A DNA stretch of 35,167 nt from an uncultured Bacteroidales bacterium (GCA_945487035.1 CALYTI010000022.1:1-35167); one strand, 5' to 3'; positions 26,125-34,851 are shown, counted from the stretch's first letter. Numbers and translations are program-made. Notes: a model not told the origin generated them from the sequence alone.

Positions 26125-28713
26125 TTAGAATTGCTGTCCGATGATGAAGTGGAACTGGCTTCCGCCCTTAGAGCTGCTGTCGAAACCATAACCCCAGTCA
26201 ACACCGATAAGACCTACCATAGGGAGGAATACCCTCACGCCGACACCGGCTGACCTGTAAATCTGGAACGGGTTGAATTTGCGTATATCCGACCAGCAGT
26301 TACCTCCTTCGAGGAAGCCGAGCACATAAATCGTTGACTGCGGCTGGAGTATTACAGGGTAACGCAGCTCGACGGTAAACTTGTCATATACGTTTCCGGC
26401 GTAGGCGTAACCGTTGGAATTGTAGGTGGTCGGCAGATAAGGAGTCAGGGCGTAATTCTCATAACCGCGGAGCGAAATCACATCCGAACCGTAGGTGCTG
26501 TAACCCGACATACCGTCACCTCCGACGAGGAAGCCTTCGAACGGAGAGTAACCCCAGTTTCTGTTGTAGTATCCGAGATATCCGAACTGGGCCTTGGCCA
26601 TCAGCACGAGGTCTCCGACGAGCTTGATGTACTGGGAAGCGGAGAATTTCCACTTGTGGTACTCAATCCAGCGGTATCTGTTCTGGGATGACCAGTTGGA
26701 GTAGTCAACATCCTTGTAGCTCGGCACTGAGAACTTGTTGCCCTCGTCATCGTAGTCGTACTTTCTGAACACGGAGTACGGCGGAGTGAGCGATAGGGAT
26801 GCGGAGAACTCTGAGCCGGAACGCGGATAAATCATCTGGTCGGTGGAGTTGCGGGACAGGTTGACCGTGTAGCTGAGGTTGTTGGCAAGACCGTCATCAA
26901 AGATGAAATAGCCTGAGTACCAGTTGGTAAGCTTATATGTCTGCCAGCTCAGACCGTTGTAGAGCACGAAGTAGCTGTCCGGCCACTTGAGGCGCTTTCC
27001 AAGGGATGCGGAGAAGCCGAATACCTCCATCTGGCGGTCGTGACTGAGTATGTTCAGAGCAAGATAGGAGTTGGTCTGACGGGTGTAGTAAGCCGAAAGG
27101 TTGAGTGAAGTAGGCTTCTTGCCGAAGAGCCAAGGCTCCGTGAAACTTGCCGTGAGGGCGGTGTAGTATGTACCGTTGGTCTGGAAGCGGAACGCGAGGT
27201 TCTGGGCATCTCCCAGGGGCACCGGTCTCCAGGCGTTCTTGTCGAAGAAGCGCTGGGTGGAGAAATTGTTGAAGCTGACTCCGACCGTGGCCACGAAAGT
27301 GTTTCCACCCCAACCTCCAGAGAGCTCCAGCTGGCTGGAAGGCTTCTCGGTGACATTGTAGATGAGGTCAACAGTGTTGTCCAGCTGGTTAGGGACGATA
27401 CTGTAGCCGCCTTCGCTCATTATGGCTTCCGGGTCAAACTGCCCCAGGGAGGAAATCTCACGGATGGAACGTTCGAAGTCGGACTGGCTGAAAAGGTAGC
27501 CCGGACGGGTGTAAATCTGACGGCGCACCACCTTTTCGTTGGTAAGGTCATTGCCGTTGATTACGACATTGCCTATGGTTGCCTGCTTGCCCTCGCTGAT
27601 GCGGATTTCAACGTCCACGGAGTCATTCTGGATATTGGTCTCCACCGGAGAGAGCTGGAAGAAGAGGTAACCGTTGTCGCGGTAAAGCTTGGAAACATCA
27701 TAGTCGGTCTGCTTTCCGCCACCGTACAGGCGCTTCTGAAGGGATACCTTGTCATATACATCTCCCTTCTGGATTTTGAGCACCTCATTGAGAGTTTCTG
27801 CGGAATAAACGGAGTTTCCGGTCCAGGTCACATCCCTGAAGTAGTATTTGTTGCCCTCATCGAACTCCAGGTCAATGCAGATGCGCTTCTTGACCTTTCC
27901 GTTCTTGCTTACCACATCCACGAGATATACGCTGTCCCGCACGATGCGCGCGTCGCGGTATCCCGCCTCGTTGAAGGCACTGATGAGGTTCTTCTTGTCC
28001 TCGGGATATTCTTTTTCGTTGAACTTCTTGCTGTTGAAGAAGTTGTAGAACTTGTTGGACTTGGTTTTCTTCATCGACTTGGCGAGGGTGTAGTCGGACA
28101 CGTGCTCGTTGCCTATGAAGTTGATGTCCTTGATGCGCACCTTAGGTCCCTTGTCGATATTGAAGTTGACCTGGATGGCGTGGCGCACCATAGAGTCTTT
28201 CTGAGTCTGGACATCCACATCGCAGAGCAGGTAGCCTTTCTCAGCGTAGTAGCGCTTGATGATGCCTATTGAGGATTCCTTGACATAATCGGAGAATTCA
28301 CCGCCCCTTCGGAGGTTGAGCCTCTCCTGGAGGTCCTTTTTCTCGGAAGATTTGATACCTGTATAGGTGTATTTGGAAACGCGCGGGCGCTCCATTATCT
28401 TGATTGTAAGATAGACCGAATCCCTTGCAGGGCTGAAATGGTCCACATAGATTCCTACATCCTCGAAAAAGCCTCTTGTCGTGAGTTTTTTGATGGCGGA
28501 TGTGATATCATCTCCCGGAATGGTCACCTCGCGGCCCTTGAGAAGGCCGGTCTGGCTGACAATCTGATTGGATGAGAAATAGGTATTGCCCTCAACCGCC
28601 ACATCTCCCACTATATATTTACGGGGACGGGTATAGTCCACCTCAACCTGCGCAAAGGCCAGGCTTGTGGTCAGCGCAAGCAGAGCAATGGAGAAAAACC
28701 GTTTAGATTTCAT
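26125..28713 (-). CDS. bamA: Outer-membrane protein assembly factor BamA
   Basis: BamA folds and inserts beta-barrel proteins. The 862-residue protein has a signal peptide (ending SLAFAQ), a series of POTRA-like domains over about residues 30-430 (for example YIVGDVAVEGNTYFSSNQIV and VKIRIKD-type strands such as GPKVRIKDINFIGNEHV), and an Omp85 barrel of about 450-862. The barrel includes a VGGDGMSGYSTYGSDVISLRG-like lid region and ends HFIIGQQF with the C-terminal Phe. It is intact and of usual length. A -7 element lies upstream at 28740-28733. It precedes ompH by 27 bp. Confidence 0.96.
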   Translation of the reverse strand: MKSKRFFSIALLALTTSLAFAQVEVDYTRPRKYIVGDVAVEGNTYFSSNQIVSQTGLLKGREVTIPGDDITSAIKKLTTRGFFEDVGIYVDHFSPARDSVYLTIKIMERPRVSKYTYTGIKSSEKKDLQERLNLRRGGEFSDYVKESSIGIIKRYYAEKGYLLCDVDVQTQKDSMVRHAIQVNFNIDKGPKVRIKDINFIGNEHVSDYTLAKSMKKTKSNKFYNFFNSKKFNEKEYPEDKKNLISAFNEAGYRDARIVRDSVYLVDVVSKNGKVKKRICIDLEFDEGNKYYFRDVTWTGNSVYSAETLNEVLKIQKGDVYDKVSLQKRLYGGGKQTDYDVSKLYRDNGYLFFQLSPVETNIQNDSVDVEIRISEGKQATIGNVVINGNDLTNEKVVRRQIYTRPGYLFSQSDFERSIREISSLGQFDPEAIMSEGGYSIVPNQLDNTVDLIYNVTEKPSSQLELSGGWGGNTFVATVGVSFNNFSTQRFFDKNAWRPVPLGDAQNLAFRFQTNGTYYTALTASFTEPWLFGKKPTSLNLSAYYTRQTNSYLALNILSHDRQMEVFGFSASLGKRLKWPDSYFVLYNGLSWQTYKLTNWYSGYFIFDDGLANNLSYTVNLSRNSTDQMIYPRSGSEFSASLSLTPPYSVFRKYDYDDEGNKFSVPSYKDVDYSNWSSQNRYRWIEYHKWKFSASQYIKLVGDLVLMAKAQFGYLGYYNRNWGYSPFEGFLVGGDGMSGYSTYGSDVISLRGYENYALTPYLPTTYNSNGYAYAGNVYDKFTVELRYPVILQPQSTIYVLGFLEGGNCWSDIRKFNPFQIYRSAGVGVRVFLPMVGLIGVDWGYGFDSSSKGGSQFHFIIGQQF

Positions 28714-28732
28714 ACAAGCTTCTTAAAACTTA

Positions 28733-28740
28733 CAAATATA
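28733..28740 (-). promoter_or_regulatory. Possible -7 element (TATATTTG) for bamA
   Basis: TATATTTG on the minus strand lies in the 33-bp gap between uppS and bamA, 19 bp before the bamA ATG. At the -33 position only TTCG is found (28764-28761) with 20-bp spacing, so this would be a weaker internal promoter giving bamA expression independent of nadK-uppS. Confidence 0.5.
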
Positions 28741-28746
28741 GCCATA

Positions 28747-29445
28747 TTATTTGACTTTTCCGAAGCGACGGTCCCGAGAAGAGTACTCGTCAATGGCTTC
28801 GAGGAGCTGTTCCTTTCTAAAATCAGGCCAAAGTGTGTCGGTAAAGACGAATTCGGAGTACGCCGTTTGCCACAACATATAGTTGCTTATGCGCTTTTCG
28901 CCGGAGGTACGGATGACCAGCTCCGGGTCCGGGATGCCGGCGGTGACGAGTGCCGCATCGATGTCCGAATAGTCCAGCTGCTCCGCCGGCTTTCCGCTTT
29001 CCATAAGTTTGCGGGCTGCCTGCAGTATGTCCCATTTGCCGCTGTAGCTGAGCATTATTATCATATCCATATTGGCGTTCCCGCTGGTGGCGTTCTCGAG
29101 ATTGGTGATGGCTTCGAGAAGGATATCTGAGAGACGGGCGCGGTTGCCCAGCACGCGGAAGCGCACGCCGTTTCGCATCATCGTGTCATATTCGCCTTCT
29201 ATGGATTTCATCATCAGGCCCATCAGGGCATTGACCTCCTCTGCCGGGCGGTTCCAGTTTTCTTCGGAGAAGGTGTAGAGCGAGAGATAGCGCACGCCCA
29301 GCTCTACGCAGGCGGTGGTTATGTCCCTTACTCTTTCTACGCCTTCGATGTGTCCGCACGCGCGCTGCTGTCCGCGGGCCTTAGCCCAACGGCCGTTACC
29401 GTCCATAATGATGGAAATGTGCTGGGGGATGATTCTTTCTGCCAT
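28747..29445 (-). CDS. uppS: Isoprenyl transferase (undecaprenyl diphosphate synthase)
   Basis: The enzyme makes the C55 carrier lipid for peptidoglycan and surface polysaccharides by cis-condensation of isopentenyl diphosphate. The 232-residue protein has the family start HISIIMDGNGRWAKARG with catalytic Asp15, then YTFSEENWNRP and the late motif PDPELVIRTSGEKRISNYML. It starts 3 bp after the nadK stop. The link with bamA is widely conserved in Bacteroidota and reflects shared envelope synthesis. Confidence 0.96.
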   Translation of the reverse strand: MAERIIPQHISIIMDGNGRWAKARGQQRACGHIEGVERVRDITTACVELGVRYLSLYTFSEENWNRPAEEVNALMGLMMKSIEGEYDTMMRNGVRFRVLGNRARLSDILLEAITNLENATSGNANMDMIIMLSYSGKWDILQAARKLMESGKPAEQLDYSDIDAALVTAGIPDPELVIRTSGEKRISNYMLWQTAYSEFVFTDTLWPDFRKEQLLEAIDEYSSRDRRFGKVK

Positions 29446-29448
29446 ATT

Positions 29449-30246
29449 CTAGTGGGTATTCCGGACATCCGCACCCCAAAGAAGTTTGGAGCGCAGGGCG
29501 CCGATGAAACTGGATTTGCCTGTTACTACTCTGAGCAGGGGGAAAGGGGCGCAACTGATGCGCACAGGCTCCCCTGCCGGGATTTCGAAGTCCATATTGT
29601 CTATGGAAAGCACTACATTGCGGTTCTTCCTGTCGTATGCAGACATTTCGACTACCGCTTCCTGAGGTACCACCAGAGGCCTGAGGTTGAGGTTGTGCGG
29701 AGCTATAGGAGTGATGATGAAGGCTTTGAGCTCAGGGGAGCAGATGGGGCCTCCGGCGCTAAGCGAATAGGCCGTACTGCCGGTGCTGGTGGAGACCAGA
29801 AGACCGTCCGCCCAATAGGTAGGAAGGATATCATTATCAACCCTTACATCAACGCCGAGGGTGCCTGAGGCTATACGGCGCAGGGCTACTTCATTGATGG
29901 CATAGAAGCGCTTTCCTGCGACATTGGTCTGAATCATAGTGCGGCTTTCCACCTTCCAGTCCCCTGAAACCAGAGCTTGCTCCACATCCGGGAGTTCGGC
30001 GTCCGACAGGAAACCCAGCCTGCCGAGATTTACGCCCAGCACGGGCACTCCGGCGCTGCATACCAGATGGGCGGCGCTGAGGAAGGTGCCGTCACCTCCG
30101 AAACTCAGAAGCAGGTCGGTGTTGTCGCGAAGACCTTCGTCTATGTTGTAAACCTCAATCCCGGCTATGGACAGACGGTTCACCAAACCAGTGATTTGCT
30201 CATCACAGGCAAGTTCTTTTTTCTTTATATAGTATGCTGCTCTCAT
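29449..30246 (-). CDS. nadK: NAD kinase
   Basis: The enzyme phosphorylates NAD to NADP. The 265-residue protein shows the GGDGT motif (50-54), GRLGFLSDAE, the NE motif in YAINEVALRR (118-119), and the late glycine-rich TSTGSTAYSLSAGGPI. It is a little shorter at the N-terminus than many homologues, but the core is complete. The start at 30246 lies only 9 bp from a candidate -7 element and 44 bp from the divergent pdxJ ATG. It is the first gene of the long minus run. Confidence 0.95.
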   Translation of the reverse strand: MRAAYYIKKKELACDEQITGLVNRLSIAGIEVYNIDEGLRDNTDLLLSFGGDGTFLSAAHLVCSAGVPVLGVNLGRLGFLSDAELPDVEQALVSGDWKVESRTMIQTNVAGKRFYAINEVALRRIASGTLGVDVRVDNDILPTYWADGLLVSTSTGSTAYSLSAGGPICSPELKAFIITPIAPHNLNLRPLVVPQEAVVEMSAYDRKNRNVVLSIDNMDFEIPAGEPVRISCAPFPLLRVVTGKSSFIGALRSKLLWGADVRNTH

Positions 30247-30254
30247 ACAACCCC

Positions 30255-30262
30255 CAAAAATA
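30255..30262 (-). promoter_or_regulatory. Possible -7 element (TATTTTTG) for nadK
   Basis: On the minus strand TATTTTTG fits TAnnTTTG and ends 9 bp before the nadK ATG. Transcription would begin almost at the start codon. No -33 TTTG was found, so it is a tentative call. Confidence 0.4.
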
Positions 30263-30274
30263 GAAAAAAAACAG

Positions 30275-30282
30275 TATATTTG
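30275..30282 (+). promoter_or_regulatory. Possible -7 element (TATATTTG) for pdxJ
   Basis: TATATTTG ends 8 bp before the pdxJ ATG at 30291, which would leave a leader of only a few bases. No -33 TTTG is seen at the usual spacing. The element is nearly back to back with the one facing nadK. Confidence 0.5.
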
Positions 30283-30290
30283 TGACCTTT

Positions 30291-31025
30291 ATGGCAAAAC
30301 TCAGCGTTAATATCAACAAAATTGCCACCATCCGCAACGCCCGCGGAGGAAATGTTCCCGATGTGGAGAAGGCGGCAGTGGCAATCGAGAGTTTCGGTGC
30401 GGAGGGCATTACGGTGCATCCGCGTCCGGACGAGAGGCATATACGCTACAGTGATGTCAGGGCTCTCAAGCCCCTGTTGCACACGGAGTTCAACATTGAA
30501 GGCAATCCTGAAGAGCGCTTCCGGGAACTGGTGATGGAGGTGGTACCGGCACAGGTTACTCTCGTGCCTGACGCCCACGATGCGATTACTTCCAACGCCG
30601 GCTGGGATGTACCTGCCCACAAGGAGTTCCTGAGCTCAATGTGCACTCTGTTCCACTCCAAGGGAATAAGGGTTTCGATTTTTATAGACCCTGACCCGCG
30701 GATGGCCGAGGCCGCAAAGGCGTGCGGCGCGGACAGGGTCGAGCTCTACACCGCCGCGTATGCCGAAGGCTACGCCGCCGACAGGCGCAAGGCGGTGGAG
30801 CCGTACCTGCGCACGGCGCTGGCCGCACGCGACTGCGGCCTCGGCCTCAATGCAGGACACGACCTGAGCCTGGAGAACCTGCAGTATTTCATCGAAACAA
30901 TCCCTTGGACAGACGAAGTCTCGATTGGCCACGCGCTGATAAGCGACGCACTGTATCTGGGACTTGAAGAGACTGTGGCAAGATATCTGCAACAGGCACA
31001 CAGCAATTTGAAATCAACAAAATAA
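30291..31025 (+). CDS. pdxJ: Pyridoxine 5'-phosphate synthase
   Basis: PdxJ condenses 1-deoxyxylulose 5-phosphate with 3-amino-2-oxopropyl phosphate to pyridoxine phosphate. The 244-residue protein begins [20 protein letters not shown] and contains the signature [13 protein letters not shown] (about 39-51), then EFNIEGNP and [15 protein letters not shown]. The ATG at 30291 is chosen; an in-frame GTG at 30282 lies inside the candidate -7 box and is not preferred. The next gene follows after 10 bp. Confidence 0.96.
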   Translation: MAKLSVNINKIATIRNARGGNVPDVEKAAVAIESFGAEGITVHPRPDERHIRYSDVRALKPLLHTEFNIEGNPEERFRELVMEVVPAQVTLVPDAHDAITSNAGWDVPAHKEFLSSMCTLFHSKGIRVSIFIDPDPRMAEAAKACGADRVELYTAAYAEGYAADRRKAVEPYLRTALAARDCGLGLNAGHDLSLENLQYFIETIPWTDEVSIGHALISDALYLGLEETVARYLQQAHSNLKSTK

Positions 31026-31035
31026 CAATAGTACA

Positions 31036-31644
31036 ATGAAAAAGAATCTTCCACTTATCCTGAGCATCTGCTCGCTGGTTGCTGCTATTGCAGCTCTCGT
31101 ATGCGTATTCGTTCTCCCTGCAAAGACAGCCCCTGCTGCCGAGACCGGAGAGCCTGTCGAGACCGTAAGCACAGGTACCGTATATTTCAATCTCGACCAG
31201 GTGCTTGCACGCTACGATATGTCCATCAAGCTTCAGGCTGACTTCGAGAAGAAGGCAAAGAGCGTTGACCAGGAGGTGACACGCCGCCGCACCAAACTCG
31301 AGAACGAGGACAAGGATCTCGCAGACAAGCTCAACAAGGGACTTATGACCCGCTCTACCGCAGAGGTTAAGTACAACGAGCTTCAGAAGAAGGTTGCGGA
31401 CTTCCAGCAGTATGCCCAGCAGAAGCAGGCAGAACTTGCTGAGGAGCAGCAGGTTATCCTCAACAATATCGCAAATGCGGTGATGGAGTATGTACAGAAG
31501 TACAATGCTCAGAAGGGCTACGACCTCGTGCTTGCAACCCAGGGCGCTCTCCTTTCAACTCCGGTTGTTACCGGCGACGCTGCTCTCGACATTACAGAGG
31601 ACCTCATCAAGGGACTCAACGAGGAGTATAACTCAAGCAAATAA
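31036..31644 (+). CDS. OmpH (Skp-like) family protein
   Basis: This 202-residue protein has an N-terminal hydrophobic segment (about residues 6-28, LILSICSLVAAIAALVCVFVL) with no clear cleavage site, so it may stay membrane-anchored. An OmpH/Skp helical region follows (TVYFNLDQVLARYDMSIKLQ; LENEDKDLADKLNKGLM; FQQYAQQKQAELAEEQQ). It is separate from the ompH next to bamA and differs in its N-terminus. It sits between pdxJ (10 bp) and the LysM gene (7 bp). The role is probably envelope-protein chaperoning. Confidence 0.85.
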   Translation: MKKNLPLILSICSLVAAIAALVCVFVLPAKTAPAAETGEPVETVSTGTVYFNLDQVLARYDMSIKLQADFEKKAKSVDQEVTRRRTKLENEDKDLADKLNKGLMTRSTAEVKYNELQKKVADFQQYAQQKQAELAEEQQVILNNIANAVMEYVQKYNAQKGYDLVLATQGALLSTPVVTGDAALDITEDLIKGLNEEYNSSK

Positions 31645-31651
31645 TACTGAG

Positions 31652-33265
31652 ATGAGAAAGTTGCTTGCCCTGCTGGCCTGCGTGCTGCTTGCTGCAGCTC
31701 CGCTTGATGCCCAGACCATCTACCGTCCTTCGGAAGTGACGGTGTCCGGCGATATAGTAACAATTGAAGGTAAGCAATATTTCTCCCACGTGGTCCGCAA
31801 CAGGCAGACCCTTTATTCCATAGGGAAGGCGTATGGCGTGTCGAGTCTGGATATCATCGATGCCAACCCTTCCCTCAATCTTGACCGCAGGCCTATCAAG
31901 GCAGGTGACGTGCTGCTGATTCCGGCAACCGAAAAGGCTCTCGCAGCGATGCAGGAAGCTGCTGCTTCCGCAGGCACTCCTGCCGAGCCTTCGAAGGCAC
32001 ACGCACTTGCCGGCACTGTATCGCAGCGTGCCGACAGTCTTGTGGTCAGAACGGACAGCGTGGCCGGTGCTGACAGTTTGACCGCCACCACCTCCTCCAG
32101 CCTTGTTGCCGCCGACAGTTTGACCGCCACCTCCACCAGCCTTATTGCCGGTGCTGACAGTTTGTTGGTTGTTTCAGACAGCACGGCGGTTTACCCTGAA
32201 GAGGACGATGATTTCGTCTATGATATGCCTGAAGTCATCAAGGTGTGCCTGCTACTTCCTATGGATGCCGACACCACGGCAAATGTGCGCTATCTCAACT
32301 ATTATTTCGGCGCACTGCTGGCTGCCAAGGACCTGAGCGACCAGGGTGTCAAGCTGGAGATTACTACCATAGATACTATGGCTCCCCACGCTTTCGCTCA
32401 GGCAGCCCGTGATTTCAAGGACAGCGACGTGATAATCGGCCCTGTGAGTGCGGGAGATATTTCCAAGGCTCTTCCTCTGCTACCGGAAGGCAAGATGCTG
32501 GTCTCCCCTATGGATGCCAAAACTGAGGAACTCACCGTCGATTCTCCTGTGATTCTTGCAGCCACCCCTGCCAGCAGGCAGGTGCTCGATGCCGTGGAGT
32601 GGATGAAGGAGGAGAAGGGTGAGGCCGATACCCTTATTGTTGTGAGGGAAGCCGGAGTCAGGCTCAGCCCTTCAATGAAGCTGCTCCGCAACAGCCTCAA
32701 TCTCAAAGAAGAGGAGAATCTTCTCGAGGTGGATTACGCTATGGCTAACGGTCTGGAGATGAACGAATGGTTCGGAGTGCACACCCATCTGGGAGATACC
32801 GCCACAAGAGTTATGGCTCTTTCGGAGAGGGATGTGTTTGTGAAGGATGTTATCCGCAATGTGTATCTTCAGAATTCACTCCAGCACAATGTGACGATTT
32901 ACGGTCCTGCCAAGACCCGTTCGAGCGATGTGGAGGAGATGTGCAATGCCTACCTCCACAACAGTGTGACCTATTATGTGGACTATGATACTCCGGAGGT
33001 GATACGCTTCGTGAGCAATTACAGGGCTCTTTTCCACGCCGAACCAGACAGTTTCGCTTTCCACGGTTACGACACTATGCGTTACTTCGTGAGCATTTGT
33101 GCCGCCTACGGCCGGGGCTGGCCAGCCAAACTGCATAAGTTCAGCCAAAGCGGACTGCAGACCCATTTCCGCTTCGAGCCTACTGAGAATGTCGGCAATG
33201 TGAACGCCGGCCTCCGCCGTGTGCTCTACACCCCGGGCTTCAACATCTACGTTCTGGACAAATAA
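31652..33265 (+). CDS. LysM and periplasmic-binding-like (LpoA-type) protein
   Basis: The start at 31652 (MRKLLALLACVLLAAAPLDA) gives 537 residues with a signal peptide. A LysM domain spans about residues 45-92 (SHVVRNRQTLYSIGKAYGV through GDVLLIP) and should bind peptidoglycan. A Ser/Thr/Ala linker follows, with 14-residue repeats starting DSLTAT. From about 195 onward comes a type I periplasmic-binding fold (VIKVCLLLPMDADTTANVRY), like the domain of LpoA and branched-chain amino-acid receptors. It may help to regulate peptidoglycan synthesis. No transporter genes are adjacent, which argues against a solute receptor. The frame open upstream to 31490 overlaps ompH and is not used. Confidence 0.82.
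   Translation: MRKLLALLACVLLAAAPLDAQTIYRPSEVTVSGDIVTIEGKQYFSHVVRNRQTLYSIGKAYGVSSLDIIDANPSLNLDRRPIKAGDVLLIPATEKALAAMQEAAASAGTPAEPSKAHALAGTVSQRADSLVVRTDSVAGADSLTATTSSSLVAADSLTATSTSLIAGADSLLVVSDSTAVYPEEDDDFVYDMPEVIKVCLLLPMDADTTANVRYLNYYFGALLAAKDLSDQGVKLEITTIDTMAPHAFAQAARDFKDSDVIIGPVSAGDISKALPLLPEGKMLVSPMDAKTEELTVDSPVILAATPASRQVLDAVEWMKEEKGEADTLIVVREAGVRLSPSMKLLRNSLNLKEEENLLEVDYAMANGLEMNEWFGVHTHLGDTATRVMALSERDVFVKDVIRNVYLQNSLQHNVTIYGPAKTRSSDVEEMCNAYLHNSVTYYVDYDTPEVIRFVSNYRALFHAEPDSFAFHGYDTMRYFVSICAAYGRGWPAKLHKFSQSGLQTHFRFEPTENVGNVNAGLRRVLYTPGFNIYVLDK
32072..32164 (+). repeat. 42-bp tandem repeat within the LysM-protein linker
   Basis: GACAGTTTG recurs at 32072, 32114 and 32156 with 42-bp spacing, and the surrounding bases are similar (gaccgccacc, cctccaccagcctt). 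It encodes a 14-residue unit (DSLTATxxxSLxAA). The third copy is cut short. It lies in frame in the disordered linker, so copy-number change would alter linker length without a frameshift. Confidence 0.8.
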
Positions 33266-33504
33266 TCCCCGCGCTCCCGGCCGGCATTTGCATGCCGCAA
33301 ACTTCTCAACCCCAGTCAGCTAACGCTGACAGCCCCTTTCAGGGGCACACGTCCTTCGTTTGCGGGGGCTCTGCCCCCGAATGACCCCCGCGGCTCCCGG
33401 CCTACCGATTCCGCTACGCTACATCCCGGCCTCCGCCGTCGCTGACAGCAGGTGTTCCAAATCGCTTTGGGATTCACGGGAGCTTGAGGTGGAATTATAA
33501 CCTC
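33266..33504. other. Non-coding region with a cluster of tight hairpins
   Basis: No gene is seen. Perfect short hairpins follow one another: CGGCAT/ATGCCG (33282-33297), GTCAGC/GCTGAC (33315-33330), GCCCCT/AGGGGC (33332-33346), CGGGGGC/GCCCCCG (33363-33379), CCAAA/TTTGG (33457-33470) and GAGGT/ACCTC (33486-33504). Loops are mostly 3-4 nt, longer in the last. GC content is high in the first part. Short open frames here look like by-products of repeat sequence. It may be a dispersed intergenic repeat or a structured RNA. Confidence 0.55.
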
Positions 33505-33579
33505 TTGATACACAACGTGTTGAAAATTTCGTATGGGTGAAAACCACCCATACGAAAATTCTATATCATTGTATATCAG
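33505..33579. repeat. REP-like nested palindrome, copy 1
   Basis: The 75-bp element has an inner perfect 13-bp stem (TTTCGTATGGGTG at 33527-33539 and its complement at 33545-33557, loop AAAAC). An outer inverted repeat flanks it (TTGATACACAA at 33505-33515 and TTGTATATCAG at 33569-33579, 9 of 11 pairing). It starts again as copy 2 at 35003, in the same orientation, and lies 33 bp past the stop of the transposase gene. Confidence 0.85.
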
Positions 33580-33612
33580 GCAATTGCGATTTCAATCCAC
33601 CCGGACCCACTT

Positions 33613-34515
33613 TCAGTCAATATGAAGAATCCCTTTGAGATGAGCTGGGGTGACACCGGGAAGACCGCTCAAAACCCGAATCCACTCAAGAGTTTCGTCA
33701 GCACTCATAGCCCAAGGCCTGAAGGAATATAGAGGAGCTGATTTCTTTATCCGATTCAACATAGTGATGTATGGCTTGTGTGGCATCGACTCGTCATCGA
33801 GTTCATATTCCGCTCCTGTGTTGAAATCAGGAGCTTTGAGCATATCATCAGAAGAACGAAAATAGCTGGCCATTTTCCGGTAATCTATAACATTGTATCC
33901 GATGATAATCTTGTTGACAATAACCTGCCACTCTGCAGGAGACAATAGCGATTTGATATTAGCCAAATATTCCACACTTATGTGTGTATTGGATTGAATC
34001 ATCAACTCTATCTGGTTTGAGATTAACTGGAATTGCAGGCTCGATTTGCGTTTGCTCAATGAGCATTCCGGTGCAGGCTGAGAAGGAGCATAGCGCAGAA
34101 AATTCCATCTGTAATCCAAGGCTCTGGCTACCAAGTGCTTCTCTACAGGGTTATTTACAATGTAATTGAAAGTGCTGACTACACTCTTTGAGCCTGATTT
34201 GAATGAAGCACCGAACCGTGGAGCAAAGTTGGCGCCTTCTTTACCCATATAAAGATTGTAATTGTGAGAGAAAACAGATGTTGCGAAACGCAAAAACTTC
34301 GTCATCTGCTCCCGGCTGATGAACTCCGCAAGGATATGGATATGATTCAGCATATAACATATCGCATAAATCTTTACACCGTACTTTCTGGCAGTGGTGC
34401 ATAAGAGGGTAAAGTGCGACAAAATATGAATGTCATCATAGAAGATGACACCCCAGTCAGCGCTGTGCTGGTAGATGTGAACAGGTGTTCCGGTTTTGAA
34501 AAATCGTTGTTCCAT
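33613..34515 (-). CDS. REP-associated tyrosine transposase (Y1/HUH family, IS200-like)
   Basis: This 300-residue protein has the HUH motif in LNHIHILAEF (near residue 60). The Y1 Tyr candidate lies in SHNYNLYMG (about 92), followed by the family pattern GASFKSGSKSVVSTFNYIVNNPVEKHLV. Unlike compact IS200 transposases (~150 residues), it has a further ~150-residue C-terminal part of unrecognised type. RAYT proteins act on single-stranded REP hairpins. The gene sits between two direct copies of a nested palindrome, which supports this role. It appears intact. Its GC content looks lower than that of its neighbours, suggesting a mobile origin. Confidence 0.85.
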   Translation of the reverse strand: MEQRFFKTGTPVHIYQHSADWGVIFYDDIHILSHFTLLCTTARKYGVKIYAICYMLNHIHILAEFISREQMTKFLRFATSVFSHNYNLYMGKEGANFAPRFGASFKSGSKSVVSTFNYIVNNPVEKHLVARALDYRWNFLRYAPSQPAPECSLSKRKSSLQFQLISNQIELMIQSNTHISVEYLANIKSLLSPAEWQVIVNKIIIGYNVIDYRKMASYFRSSDDMLKAPDFNTGAEYELDDESMPHKPYITMLNRIKKSAPLYSFRPWAMSADETLEWIRVLSGLPGVTPAHLKGILHID

Positions 34516-34851
34516 ATTTCATAATATTAAGTTCAGGAAAAATGCCGAAGCAAGCCTCACTCAAACTCTCGTCGCAAATTCATATTGCGGCGTAGTACAT
34601 ATTTGCCAAGTTCGTATTTTACCATAACCATCAGTTCCAAGATGAAGTGGCAATGTTCGCGTTCAGCCTGGAGATCACTACTCCTAGGCTTTGGCATAGC
34701 AAGAGCAAATTTAGATAAATTCCAGTAATAAACATCCTCTTGAACCTGTAAATAATAGAATACAGTCTATATTGTACCGGAAAAGACTGTGCCTTTGGAA
34801 TTATCATAAGCAAAATGCAGAGGACTAGATATGACATAGTATATTCCAGTT
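34516..34851. other. AT-rich stretch without a recognised gene
   Basis: The DNA is AT-rich compared with the main body of the window. One minus-strand frame is open for about 70 codons (34557-34766, encoding a peptide ending RRNMNLRREFE) but lacks a start and has no recognised family. Other short frames overlap it. It may be debris of a mobile element upstream of the transposase gene. No clear promoter for the transposase was found. Confidence 0.4.

Noticed and set aside
33316..33513. Minus-strand 65-residue frame in the hairpin cluster
   Set aside because: It is made of palindromic repeat DNA with no recognised product and no start context; treated as a by-product of the repeat.
34557..34766. 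Minus-strand 70-codon open frame upstream of the transposase
   Set aside because: It has no start codon near its beginning, a stop just upstream and no recognised family. It may be pseudogene debris but cannot be supported as a gene.
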